From positions 248,001-312,000 of the forward strand of contig CAXXQD010000015.1 in NCBI GenBank assembly GCA_963677475.2: a stretch of 64,000 bases of DNA, in the 5' to 3' direction. Within the stretch, counting starts at the first letter, position 1. The number at the start of each line of letters is the position of its first letter. This document shows, one piece after another, positions 9,049 to 17,120 of this stretch. The notes beneath the pieces were generated by a model. The model did not search any database. It saw only the letters and a program-made list of their open reading frames with translations, and was not told the DNA's origin. A program made the position numbers and the translations under genes. This DNA comes from JABMQB01 sp963677475 (lineage in GTDB: Bacteria; Bacteroidota; Bacteroidia; Bacteroidales; Prolixibacteraceae).

Positions 9049-10139
9049 CTAATTCGTTATTTCATATACGTACCATGTTTTTCGGCTAAACCTATTAGTG
9101 ATATTTAATTTGGTTAAGTATTCAGGGTATGAAGAGTAGACCAACCGATATTTTTTTGCTATGTCTTCCGGCCAATTATTAAAGTGGACGATCATTAAGT
9201 TGGTTCGAAGTGTGTCGGGTTGAATATCATCAAAAGACTTTATTTCTTTAAAAACCACCTCATCTCTTTTGTAAAAATGTACTTCATAGTTTTTAAAATA
9301 TGGATGGTCATTTATATAAAATATGGTTGTGGGCTCAGTGTATTTTGAATAAATTGTCTTGAACAAGTAAATTTTGTGCGAGAGAGGTCGGATTATGATT
9401 ATTCCCAGAAGAATAAAGTTGATCATAAAGAAAAACTTAGCGAAAATCAAAAAGTACTTATTATTCAAAAGGGTGGGTATGTATTTGTCTTTTATTTTTT
9501 CAAGCACTAAGATTATAATAATAGGTAAAAACTCCAATATTGGAAATATAAATCTAAGTTCCTTATGGCCAATTAATGTATGTACTACAATAAATGGCAT
9601 CAAAATCCAGGCAATTGAATTTTTAAATTTCAGAAATGGAAAGAGAATTATTGGGAGAACTAATAACAAACTGAATGGTGGTATCGTTTTAATCGTAGCT
9701 TCTTTTATATAATACTCACATTGTTGTATATTGAGAACCACAATAAAAAAGAAAGGATTAAAAACCATTTTTTTAATGTAGGATGACTTATTTTATCGCG
9801 ATATAAAATATACATCAAATACATGCTCAAGAAAGAAAACCCTGCTGACAAGAGCCGAAGAAAAAATGCGGTAAGGAATGGGTTTGGTGTAGTAAATAAA
9901 CCTATAATTTTATATAAACCAACAACAATTGCTGGCTGGAGTGCTGGCCGAATCTGGTCGAAATATTCCCAAGGTAAATTTGTATCTACCCTTAAATTCA
10001 GCTTAAATGCTGCAAATTCCAATAATTGATAATGCTCATCAACATGGTAATAACCAACAGAAAAAATTGAGGTTAAAACCAATACTATAGCAGAGATTAA
10101 ATAGATGTGTTTCTCTTGAACAAGCGTTCTGGTTTTCAT
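9049..10139 (-). pseudogene. GT22-type (Alg9/PIG-B-like) mannosyltransferase remnant with internal deletion
   Basis: Two overlapping frames hold the two ends of one gene. The 5' part (10139 to about 9717) has GYYHVDEHYQLLEFAAFKL and ALQPAIVVGLYKI, typical of the GT22 N-terminus with its HxDE site, and runs to FLLWFSIYNNV. The 3' part (from about 9716) starts at YYIKEAT and contains HTLIGHKELRFIFPILEF, the family's C-terminal conserved block. The middle (usually some 100-150 residues) is absent and the two parts are out of frame, so this is a deletion and not only a sequencing frameshift. The junction lies near 9714-9719. The product is probably non-functional. Confidence 0.72.
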
Positions 10140-10157
10140 CTTTCTAATTAGTATATG

Positions 10158-10760
10158 TTAGTGGATTATTAGATTTTCTATTGAAATTATTGGCATATTT
10201 TCCAAATCCTGAAGGGCATTTATTAAACCCACTTTTTGATATTTGTGCACGTCTTTAGGACGTATTTCACAACAAAATATTTTCCCTTCACCAATCAATT
10301 TTTCACGTTGCGTGCCATTTAGTAATGTGGTTTTTGGAGTCCACCATTTATTGCCATCAAAAAATATTGGATTGGCCGTAAAACTATCGGTAATAAATCC
10401 ATTTTTTACGACCAGGATATCGTCGGCATCGCTTCGCTGTTCAAATAACAACTGCAAATAGTCCCGGTTTTTGTATTTGTAATTGTAGTCAATAGTATTG
10501 TCAACTATGAGTTTCAAAGATTTTACCGAACGATAAACATGTGGGATAAATTCAATTTCTTCAATGTGTTTTGAGTAAGTAACCCTGCACCTGAACAAGC
10601 CCTTTTTTTTATCATCGGGCACACTTATCAGCTCGCTTAAATTTAGATCGTTACACTCACCAAAACAGGCTTTTCTGGCTTCGTTCAACCTATTGTTGTG
10701 AAATTCAAGATTAAAAAGTTGCCCGTCTTTTAGTTTTATGGTTTCAAGTAATTGGGACAT
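10158..10760 (-). CDS. Aminodeoxychorismate lyase-like class IV aminotransferase
   Basis: The 200-residue protein has the fold-type IV PLP pattern: LLETIKLKDGQLFNLEFHNNRLNEARKACF at the start, YKYKNRDYLQLLFEQRSDADDILVVKNGFITDSFTANPIFFDGNKWWTP with the active-site Lys probably in NRDYL/YKYKNR, and LLNGTQREKLI. It overlaps the upstream pabB-like gene by 17 bases, so it most likely converts aminodeoxychorismate to p-aminobenzoate for folate. It is shorter than E. coli PabC (about 270), as in other Bacteroidota members. An alternative class IV aminotransferase role is possible. Confidence 0.8.
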   Translation of the reverse strand: MSQLLETIKLKDGQLFNLEFHNNRLNEARKACFGECNDLNLSELISVPDDKKKGLFRCRVTYSKHIEEIEFIPHVYRSVKSLKLIVDNTIDYNYKYKNRDYLQLLFEQRSDADDILVVKNGFITDSFTANPIFFDGNKWWTPKTTLLNGTQREKLIGEGKIFCCEIRPKDVHKYQKVGLINALQDLENMPIISIENLIIH

Positions 10761-11712
10761 AAACTTTTTTTATCAATTCATCGTATTCTGTATCGCAATT
10801 GCTCATAAAAGTAATTCCACCGCCGCTTTTATATACGAGGTTTTCGCCTTGTTTTTCGATAAACCTAATGAGCACACAACTGTCAACATTGTTACCGTCA
10901 AAAGCCCCAAAAATACCTGTATAATAACCTCTTTTGTAGTTTTCGGCATTTCGGATTATCTCGCACGTTTTTGGTTTTGGGGCACCACTAATCGAACCAG
11001 CCGGAAGCATACTGAACAAAACCGAGCCTATCCTTTCCCTATAGTTGGAAGGCAAGCAACCTGAAACTTGCGAACTCATTTGTAAAAGATCATGCCGATT
11101 GGTTTTTATACGGTCAATAAACATAAATTTCTCCACTTCCACATGATCCGCCACTATGCTCAGGTCATTTCTAATTAAATCAACAATGGTATTGTGCTCA
11201 GCGAGTTCTTTTTGATCGTTTTTTAGCACCACCCTAGCATTGTGGACCGAAGCATCGATAGTACCTTTCATTGGGAAAGAGGATATTCTACCATCTTTAA
11301 TTTGCACAAAAATTTCTGGGGAAAAACACACAAATTTGTCTTTAAAGTGAATTTTATAGGCTGCGTTGCTTCGATAAAAAATTTCTTCCAACCCTAAACT
11401 TGTATAAATTTTACTTGGTTGTGTGAAGTTTAATAAATAAGTGTCCCCATTTAATATATGGTTTTTAATAAGGTCAAAACCTATTTGATATTTTTTGCGG
11501 GTTACGGGCTCAACCCTCCATTCAAAATCGGTTGAAGGAAAGGGGTGGACAGGGCAGTTTGTTTTGTTTGGGATGGAATAAAAAAGTGCATTGTTTGTTT
11601 CATCTTCCTTAAATACAAGTATATCTTGCATTTCGTAATCTATGAGAAAAACAAAGGGGATTTTGCCTTTCCCCAAACGATTCATTTTTTGTATAGCTTC
11701 TTCTTTTTTCAT
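10744..11712 (-). CDS. pabB: Aminodeoxychorismate synthase component I
   Basis: The 322-residue protein carries the chorismate-binding core only: FSPEIFV, FPMKGTI (the PMKGT lysine is typical of PabB and not of TrpE), EHNTIVDLIRNDLS, LPAGSISGAPK, GYYTGIFGAF and GGGITF. It lacks the N-terminal extension of longer PabB proteins, a common short form in Bacteroidota. It aminates chorismate using ammonia from a PabA-type glutaminase that is not in this window. It is co-transcribed with the lyase-like gene that follows. It diverges from yggS, with about 100 bases between the two starts. Confidence 0.88.
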   Translation of the reverse strand: MKKEEAIQKMNRLGKGKIPFVFLIDYEMQDILVFKEDETNNALFYSIPNKTNCPVHPFPSTDFEWRVEPVTRKKYQIGFDLIKNHILNGDTYLLNFTQPSKIYTSLGLEEIFYRSNAAYKIHFKDKFVCFSPEIFVQIKDGRISSFPMKGTIDASVHNARVVLKNDQKELAEHNTIVDLIRNDLSIVADHVEVEKFMFIDRIKTNRHDLLQMSSQVSGCLPSNYRERIGSVLFSMLPAGSISGAPKPKTCEIIRNAENYKRGYYTGIFGAFDGNNVDSCVLIRFIEKQGENLVYKSGGGITFMSNCDTEYDELIKKVYVPIT

Positions 11713-11791
11713 TTTATGTGCAGTGCAAAGTTAAAATTTTTAGTGAACGATTTAGAATGCCAAAATCAACCTTTTTGACACAGAATTTTTC

Positions 11792-11799
11792 TACTTTTG
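11792..11799 (+). promoter_or_regulatory. Candidate -7 promoter box of yggS
   Basis: TACTTTTG fits the Bacteroidota -7 consensus TAnnTTTG. A TTTG lies at 11774-11777, with a 14-base gap that is shorter than the usual one of about 19. The box ends 15 bases before the ATG at 11815 and supports that start over the in-frame TTG at 11797. Confidence 0.45.
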
Positions 11800-11814
11800 G
11801 GGAAAATTACTTTA

Positions 11815-12483
11815 ATGGGAGTTGCAGAAAACATAACTAAATTTAAAAACGAACTTGGCGATACTGTGAAATTGGTTGCGGTATCAAAAACAAAACCAAA
11901 CGAAATTGTTATGCAGGCTTACGAAGCCGGGCAGCGAATTTTTGGGGAAAATAAAGTGCAGGATTTGGTTGAAAAACATGCGACCCTGCCTAAAGATATT
12001 AAATGGCATTTTATTGGGCACCTTCAAACAAATAAAGTAAAATATATAGCACCTTTTATCAGCCTTGTTCATGCAGTTGATTCTTTGAAGCTGCTAAATA
12101 TTATCAACAAAGAAGCACTTAAGAATAATCGAACCATCCCTGTATTATTGCAATTCCACGTTGCCGAAGAAGATACAAAATTTGGATTGTCGTTAAACGA
12201 TGCCCGGGAATTATTGGGATCGGATGAATTTAAGGCTTTAAAAAATGTTGAAATAGTTGGTGTTATGGGCATGGCGACCTATACCAATGACGAAAATCAG
12301 GTAAGAAATGAGTTTCGTATGTTGCGCAATATATTTGATATCCTAAAAAGTGAGTACTTTGTGGCTTCGGAAAAGTTTACCGAAATATCTATGGGTATGT
12401 CACATGATTATCAAATAGCTGTGGAAGAAGGTAGTACGATGGTCAGGGTTGGTACCAGCATTTTTGGGAATAGGAATTATTAA
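11815..12483 (+). CDS. yggS: YggS/PROSC family PLP homeostasis protein
   Basis: The 222-residue protein matches the family throughout: LVAVSKTKPNEI, where the Lys binds PLP; FGENKVQ; WHFIGHLQTNKVKYI; VHAVDSLKLL; LSMGMSHDY-type end with ISMGMSHDYQIAVEEGSTMVRVGTSIFG. It is a cytoplasmic PLP-binding protein that keeps free PLP in balance and is not thought to be a catalyst. I chose ATG 11815 because the upstream TTG lies inside a promoter box. It lies 20 bases before a dihydroorotate-dehydrogenase-like gene and probably shares its transcript. Confidence 0.92.
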   Translation: MGVAENITKFKNELGDTVKLVAVSKTKPNEIVMQAYEAGQRIFGENKVQDLVEKHATLPKDIKWHFIGHLQTNKVKYIAPFISLVHAVDSLKLLNIINKEALKNNRTIPVLLQFHVAEEDTKFGLSLNDARELLGSDEFKALKNVEIVGVMGMATYTNDENQVRNEFRMLRNIFDILKSEYFVASEKFTEISMGMSHDYQIAVEEGSTMVRVGTSIFGNRNY

Positions 12484-12503
12484 TGAATAATTGACATAGA
12501 ATT

Positions 12504-13481
12504 ATGGCAAATCTGGAAACAAGTTATTTAGGGTTAAAGCTTAAAAATCCGCTGGTAATAGCCAGTTCGGGACTTACCAATTCGGTAAAAAAAATAAAAG
12601 AGTTGGAAGAAGCAGGTGCGGCAGCCGTAGTTGTTAAATCAATTTTTGAAGAACAGATATTAAATGAGCTAAGCAGCCTTCTAAAGTCGGAGTCGTACCC
12701 AGAAGCCGAAGATTATATGAAAACCTATCTGCGTGACAATACTGTTTCTTCGCATTTAGATCTTGTAAAAGAGGCGAAAGAAGCCGTTAATATCCCGGTT
12801 ATTGCAAGTATTAATTGTGTTTCAGGTGCCGAATGGACAACCTTTGCCAAGGAGTTTGAAGCGGTGGGTGCCGATGCTTTGGAGCTTAATATATTTTATG
12901 TTGCAACGGAAAAGGATAAAAAATCGGGTGAAATAGAGCAGGTTTATTTGGATATCTTGTCAAAAGTAAAAAAAGAGGTAAACATTCCTATTGCAGTTAA
13001 AATTGGCATGTATTTTACCAATTTGGTTGGTATGAGCGAAAAACTGAAAGCCAATGGAGCTGCCGGTGTGGTTATGTTTAACCGCTTTTACGAACCTGAT
13101 ATAAATTTGAAAACATTGGAGATAACTTCATCCGAGATTTTTAGCCATCCGACCGATTTAAGACGGTCACTACGATGGACTGGCTTGATTGCCTCCAAAG
13201 TTAAAAACATGGATATTGCCTCATCCACAGGCATTCACGATGGTAGCGCTGTATTGAAACAATTGCTGGCAGGTGCAAAAGCGGCACAACTTTGTTCTGT
13301 AATCTATCAAAACGGACCTCAGGTAATTGCAAAAATCCTTCAGGAAATTGAAAGTTTTATGGAAGAATGGCGATTTAAAAACCTGGATGATTTTATCGGA
13401 AGATTATCGTATGATAAAATTCCTGATCCAATGCTATATGAGCGTTCACAGTTTATGAAATATTTCTCGGGAAGGGAATAA
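12504..13481 (+). CDS. Dihydroorotate dehydrogenase-like FMN enzyme
   Basis: The 325-residue protein is a TIM-barrel FMN protein of the PyrD class: LETSYLGLKLKNPLVIASSGLT at the start, SINCVSGAEW, GADALELNIFYV, IPIAVKIGMYFTN (flavin-contacting Lys), MFNRFYEPDI and STGIHDGSAVLKQLLAGAKAAQLCS near the phosphate site. Bacteroidota carry this paralogue besides true PyrD; the usual PyrD catalytic Cys or Ser loop is not clearly present (the NCVSG segment is the closest). The substrate is therefore uncertain. It sits in a two-gene unit with yggS. Confidence 0.82.
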   Translation: MANLETSYLGLKLKNPLVIASSGLTNSVKKIKELEEAGAAAVVVKSIFEEQILNELSSLLKSESYPEAEDYMKTYLRDNTVSSHLDLVKEAKEAVNIPVIASINCVSGAEWTTFAKEFEAVGADALELNIFYVATEKDKKSGEIEQVYLDILSKVKKEVNIPIAVKIGMYFTNLVGMSEKLKANGAAGVVMFNRFYEPDINLKTLEITSSEIFSHPTDLRRSLRWTGLIASKVKNMDIASSTGIHDGSAVLKQLLAGAKAAQLCSVIYQNGPQVIAKILQEIESFMEEWRFKNLDDFIGRLSYDKIPDPMLYERSQFMKYFSGRE

Positions 13482-13580
13482 GGATAAAAAGATTGATGGA
13501 GCAATGAAATGAAATTAGCTGAACCCTGTGAATATCATTTACACAAAATTTTGGATAGTGCTCAGTATTAAATTTACTTG

Positions 13581-13946
13581 TTAATATGCGTTTGTGGCTA
13601 ATAACACAAGTGTGCATGCCTCTTCTGTAATGATTCCTTTTTCATTCAATTGCTTTGTAAATTCATTGTTTTCAGTACCCGGATTAAATAATACTCTCCT
13701 TGGATTTAAGGATATAATATAATCGTAATAGCCAATTTGATTTTTAGCTGAAACATATAGGGTTACCGTGTCAACATCAGTAAATGCTGTTTTATTTTTT
13801 GTAATCTCACGATCGAACAAAATCCCTGGTCTGTTACCAATCATATAAATTTCATGATTGTGTGCTAATAATTTTTCAGCGGCCTTATATGAATAGCGTT
13901 CTGGATTAATACTTGCACCGATTATTAATGTTTTTTTACTCATCAT
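13581..13946 (-). CDS. CoA-binding domain protein (YccU-like)
   Basis: The 121-residue protein starts KTLIIGASINPERYSYKAAEKLLAHNHEIYMIGNRPG, the Rossmann CoA_binding_2 signature, and ends EEACTLVLLATNAY with the conserved EACT segment. The family binds CoA or a nucleotide in a succinyl-CoA-synthetase-like fold, with unknown role. It points the same way as the NifX-like and DUF1847 genes upstream but is separated from them by about 60 AT-rich bases. Confidence 0.87.
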   Translation of the reverse strand: MMSKKTLIIGASINPERYSYKAAEKLLAHNHEIYMIGNRPGILFDREITKNKTAFTDVDTVTLYVSAKNQIGYYDYIISLNPRRVLFNPGTENNEFTKQLNEKGIITEEACTLVLLATNAY

Positions 13947-14008
13947 GTTATTTATTTTACAATATTTTTGATTTCTAATTTTATATCTGAAAAGATAGGA
14001 AAAGCTTA

Positions 14009-14482
14009 CTATTGTTTCCTCTCATTAATTACTGTTTTTAATACTCCCTTTTTAATTCTAAATAGTTTGTAAGCTTTCTGATTATTAGAAAGTTCATCTT
14101 CTATCCAAGTTATATTTTGTTTTATTGTTTCCAGACCTTCAACGATAGTTTCTTTATCCATGATTACAGGAATAAAATACTGATTAACCATTTTAATATT
14201 GGGACCAAACTTCTTGGATACCAGGACTTGTATCTTATTCTTTTGTAATAAATGGATAAGAGAATCTCCTTTTTCTTTTGAGCCATGTTTTTGATTCTCA
14301 TCCATAGATTTGAATTCATTAATTAATTCACTTTGTTGTTCAAGCTCACTTCCATTCCAATCAAAAATTAAAAATTTGTCAGCATCGCCAAAATGTGTTG
14401 GTTCAAATAAATGTGAATGATTTACCGCAAAAGAAAATCTAATTTTCTTATCTGTCATTTCTGTTTTCATAATCCTTTTCAT
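14009..14482 (-). CDS. NifX/NifB-type dinitrogenase iron-molybdenum cofactor domain protein
   Basis: The 157-residue protein has IRFSFAVNHSHLFEPTHFGDADKFLIFDWNG, the start of the Nitro_FeMo-Co fold with the HFGDAD segment, and LIHLLQKNKIQVLVSKKFGPNIKMV later. Stand-alone members in anaerobes (MTH1175 type) probably carry or sense metal-sulfur clusters. No nitrogenase gene is present, so nitrogen fixation is not implied. It follows the DUF1847 gene on the same strand. The last 40 residues (LETIKQNITWIEDELSN and on) are outside the typical domain. Confidence 0.78.
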   Translation of the reverse strand: MKRIMKTEMTDKKIRFSFAVNHSHLFEPTHFGDADKFLIFDWNGSELEQQSELINEFKSMDENQKHGSKEKGDSLIHLLQKNKIQVLVSKKFGPNIKMVNQYFIPVIMDKETIVEGLETIKQNITWIEDELSNNQKAYKLFRIKKGVLKTVINERKQ

Positions 14483-14526
14483 GCTTCTTTTTCTAACTTT
14501 TGGAACTTATTTTATTTGTAGAGCAT

Positions 14527-14997
14527 TTACCTGCATTTATTTTGAGTTTCAGCAATTGCTTTTGCTGGGTTATTGTTATTTGTAAAATCCTTATCGAACA
14601 AATTAGTAACCAAGCCATCTGATTTTTTACTGAAAATCATATCATGCCCTACACATAATCCCATCGAAATATTTAGCTCGGCATTTCTTTTATTAAGGTA
14701 ATCGGCTTGCCCGGCTGGGTTGCATATTATACGACTTCCTCCTCCACCAATAATTTCGTTTTTAGTTACTTTCCCATATTTACAATCCACCTTATAAACA
14801 TCAAAATATTTTGAAAAATATTGCTCTAATACTTGCGCTTCATAAGAAAAAGTAATGCAGTATGCGATTCCTATTTTTTTAAAGTTCATCTCACGTGCGA
14901 AGTTTAGTATTTCATCAATACGGTTTGAACTCATGCTTGTTGAATCGTAATTGGCCTGCATTATTTTGCAAAACTCTTTTGTGTAATTATTGCTCAT
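14527..14997 (-). CDS. DUF1847 metal-binding-type protein, short form
   Basis: The 156-residue protein contains the DUF1847 core: RIDEILNFAREMNFKKIGIAYCITFSYEAQVL, VDCKYGKVTKNEI, IICNPAGQADYLNKRNAELNISMGLCVGHDMIF. Longer family members begin with a cysteine-rich metal-binding stretch; here only a single Cys (KEFCKIM) precedes the core, so this copy is short at the N-terminus. Its conserved cysteines (GIAYC, VDCK, ICNP, LCVG) suggest a metal or redox role. It sits between two NifX-like loci on the minus strand. Confidence 0.78.
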   Translation of the reverse strand: MSNNYTKEFCKIMQANYDSTSMSSNRIDEILNFAREMNFKKIGIAYCITFSYEAQVLEQYFSKYFDVYKVDCKYGKVTKNEIIGGGGSRIICNPAGQADYLNKRNAELNISMGLCVGHDMIFSKKSDGLVTNLFDKDFTNNNNPAKAIAETQNKCR

Positions 14998-15045
14998 GTT
15001 TTTTTATTACTTAGTTCAAAATAAATAGAAATAAAAAGCTTAGCA

Positions 15046-15410
15046 TTAAATTGGTTTTAGGTTATTATTCTCTATTATTTCTGAAATAATTTTGCCGTCC
15101 GAATAAAGTCGACCGTTCAAATAATCTGTAATTGTTGTATCCAGATCATTTCTTTTAATTCCTATAAATACATTTATTTTATATGACTGAAATTTAAGTA
15201 GCTTTAGTCTATCTATCTTATACAATATTAAATCGCTAACTCCAGTTGTTATTAACCAATTTGGCAAATCAATTTCTGTTTGTTTATTAGGCATTTCTGC
15301 GAAGTGTTTTTTTTCACTTTCCCATCAATGTCAACTATCTGAAATTACAAATTCTTGTCTAAGCATTCTTTGAGTTTGTTATTTTAATCTGGTTTTGCAA
15401 TTCGTTTCAT
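15046..15410 (-). pseudogene. Decayed NifX/NifB-like gene
   Basis: A start at 15410 reads MKRIAKPD and stops at a TAA (15386-15384). The same frame goes on as NNKLKECLDKNL, a second TAA, then FQIVDIDGKVKKNT, which matches the NifX-type pattern of an FQIVDIDG-like strand. A frame change before 15294 leads into LPNWLITTGVSDLILYKIDRLKLLKFQSYKINVFIGI, the family's C-terminal half. Two stops and a frame change thus break one gene of about 120 residues. The last 82 codons (15294 down to 15046) still form an open frame and might be translated, but the protein would lack half the domain. Confidence 0.72.
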
Positions 15411-15521
15411 TCTGTATATATGTAAATCGCCACAAATATAAAATGAACATATGTATTAAACAAAATAAAGCAATTTTTTCGATTTAAAGAAGATAGTATT
15501 ATATATAATGAGAATATTCTT

Positions 15522-15561
15522 ATTATATTTGTATTGAGATATATCTCAATACAAATATAAT
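15522..15561. promoter_or_regulatory. 40-bp perfect palindrome overlapping divergent promoter boxes
   Basis: Two 20-bp arms (left arm ATTATATTTGTATTGAGATA) meet without a spacer. The left arm holds TATATTTG (15524-15531), an exact match to the Bacteroidota -7 box TAnnTTTG reading toward DUF134. The symmetry gives the same box on the minus strand (15559-15552), reading toward the NifX-like pseudogene. It ends 8 bases before the ATG at 15570. No T-tract follows, so an operator or a two-way promoter fits better than a terminator. Confidence 0.7.
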
Positions 15562-15569
15562 TTGATTTT

Positions 15570-15974
15570 ATGCCAAAACGTAAAAGATTAAGAAAAATAG
15601 TTGCCCCTCCGGGTTTTAAAGGTTTTAAACCATATGGGGTAAAAAGTCCAGCGAACGAACACATAAAACTATTTTATGAAGAATATGAAGCATTAAAGCT
15701 TTCTGATTATAATGGTTTAAATCATGAAAATTCAGCAAAACAAATGGGAGTTTCGCGCCCCACTTTTGCTCGAATTTACGAAGATGCTAGAAAAAAAATA
15801 GCAAAAGCTCTTGTTGAAAATAAAGAAATAAAGGCGGTGTATGGCAATGCTCTTTTAGAAAAGAATTGGTTTGTTTGTAATAACTGTTATACTCGTTTTG
15901 CTATTCCAAGTTCCTTAACTAATCACAATTGTGCTACTTGTTCGTCAGATTTAATTGAAGCATTAAAAAAGTAA
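15570..15974 (+). CDS. DUF134 family predicted DNA-binding protein
   Basis: The 134-residue protein starts MPKRKRLRKIVAPPGFKGFKP, the DUF134 hallmark, followed by a sigma-region-4-like helix-turn-helix (about 40-80: YEALKLSDYNGLNHENSAKQMGVSRPTFARIYEDARKKIAKAL). It ends in a CxxC-x14-CxxC motif (Cys103, 106, 121, 124), likely to bind zinc or a metal-sulfur centre. Members of this family lie beside NifX-type and DUF5320 genes in many anaerobes. The 40-bp palindrome directly upstream is a plausible autoregulatory operator; this is inference. Confidence 0.9.
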   Translation: MPKRKRLRKIVAPPGFKGFKPYGVKSPANEHIKLFYEEYEALKLSDYNGLNHENSAKQMGVSRPTFARIYEDARKKIAKALVENKEIKAVYGNALLEKNWFVCNNCYTRFAIPSSLTNHNCATCSSDLIEALKK

Positions 15975-16017
15975 GTTTTTGTTATAAAATATAATTTCCA
16001 ACGTTTAATTTAAAAAA

Positions 16018-16024
16018 AAGGAGG
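16018..16024 (+). promoter_or_regulatory. Perfect Shine-Dalgarno site
   Basis: AAGGAGG lies 5 bases before the ATG at 16030. Strong Shine-Dalgarno sites are rare in Bacteroidota, and the neighbouring genes lack one, so this small protein may be made at an unusually high level or the unit may have come from elsewhere. Confidence 0.7.
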
Positions 16025-16029
16025 TTGTT

Positions 16030-16239
16030 ATGCCAGGTTTAAATGGTAAAGGCCCTGAGGGAAAAGGTTCCCAAACAGGAAGAGGATTAGGGAAATGTAA
16101 TCCTAATAATCAGAATTCTGATAACCAGAGACCTCATGAAAATTTTCCAGTAGGTCGTGGAAGAGGTCGAGGTCGAGGTTTCAACAGGTCTGAAGGTGCC
16201 GGAAGAGGTCGAGGTTGGGGATTGGGAAGAAATTCCTAA
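16030..16239 (+). CDS. Small Gly/Arg-rich DUF5320-like protein
   Basis: The 69-residue protein starts MPGLNGKGPEGKGSQTGRGLGKC, the usual start of DUF5320 proteins (MPxxDGTGPxGxGPxTGRGxGxC in related genes), and continues with repeats of Gly-Arg (GRGRGRGRGF, GAGRGRGWGLGRNS). It has one Cys and no coiled coil, unlike longer DUF5320 proteins that have a C-terminal helix. DUF5320 genes usually accompany NifX-like and DUF134 genes; the function is unknown. It follows DUF134 by 55 bases and has its own strong ribosome-binding site. Confidence 0.78.
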   Translation: MPGLNGKGPEGKGSQTGRGLGKCNPNNQNSDNQRPHENFPVGRGRGRGRGFNRSEGAGRGRGWGLGRNS

Positions 16240-16311
16240 CATCAAAGTAAAAATAGTCGTGTGTATTATTCACACGATTATTTATTTACTTCAAGTAATA
16301 ATATCAAAGCA

Positions 16312-17049
16312 ATGAAAATAAAAAAAACTAAACTAAATCTTACTATAGATTTATGGATGTTTATTGTAATGATGCCTATTGCAGGTATTGGTTTTCTAAT
16401 TAAATATGTACTTGTTCCTGGATTTAAACGAAACGAAATTTATGGATCAGATGTTGAACTTTACTATTGTGGAATAGATCGTCACCAATGGGGAACAATC
16501 CATTTAACCCTAAGTATTATTTTACTCTTTTTATTGTTACTGCACATTGTTTTTCATTGGAAGCAAATTGTCTGCATTTTAAAAACGATGATTCATGTAC
16601 GGGCATTACGCATTATTTTAGGCTTTTTGTTGGTTTTATTTACCATTGTTTTTGGTATATTACCTTTATTTATTACCCCTGAGGTTGAAGAAGGTGTTTC
16701 GCATCATGCCCATAATATGGTAGCAGGCAAAGGTTTTCGAAATGAAATAAAACAGCAAAATAAGCAGATCTTAACACCACTTGTTGTTGAACAAACGCAA
16801 GAGCTTACATCAAGCGCAGAAAATCAAAAAATATTCAAATACACCAATCAATCCGAGATTGAGATTTTTGGAAATATGACGATAAATGAAGTTGCAAAAA
16901 AATATCATGTTTCAGCACAGGAATTAACTTCATTTATTAAAGTACCAGCTGGTAACAATAATGAAAGACTTGGAAGGTTGAGAAAACGATACAATTTTCA
17001 GTTAAATGATTTAAGGAAATATATTGAAAGTAAAACAACGAAAGAATGA
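16312..17049 (+). CDS. DUF4405-type membrane protein with C-terminal soluble domain
   Basis: From the ATG at 16312 the product has 245 residues. Three hydrophobic segments are visible (MFIVMMPIAGIGFLIKYVLV; IHLTLSIILLFLLLLHIVFHW; ALRIILGFLLVLFTIVFGILPLF). Histidines on the segments (HQWGTIHL, LHIVFHW) could bind haem, as in DUF4405 cytochrome-b-like proteins. The last 65 residues (MTINEVAKKYHVSAQELTSFIKVP...LGRLRKRYNF) form a helix-turn-helix-like domain. An earlier in-frame GTG at 16261 is possible but less likely. It may link membrane electron transfer to this cluster; that is inference. Confidence 0.72.
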   Translation: MKIKKTKLNLTIDLWMFIVMMPIAGIGFLIKYVLVPGFKRNEIYGSDVELYYCGIDRHQWGTIHLTLSIILLFLLLLHIVFHWKQIVCILKTMIHVRALRIILGFLLVLFTIVFGILPLFITPEVEEGVSHHAHNMVAGKGFRNEIKQQNKQILTPLVVEQTQELTSSAENQKIFKYTNQSEIEIFGNMTINEVAKKYHVSAQELTSFIKVPAGNNNERLGRLRKRYNFQLNDLRKYIESKTTKE

Positions 17050-17120
17050 TTAAAGAATTGAAGGACTTTAACACATCTAATGATACAATAGTTTAAACCA
17101 AAAACGAAGGGTAAAGAATT

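Noticed and set aside
14009..15410. NifX-like genes read as a sign of nitrogen fixation
   Set aside because: No nifHDK, nifE/N or nifB radical SAM gene is present, and stand-alone NifX-type proteins are common in non-fixing anaerobes.
15522..15561. Palindrome as a simple Rho-independent terminator
   Set aside because: It lies upstream of both flanking genes, lacks a T-tract and overlaps promoter boxes.
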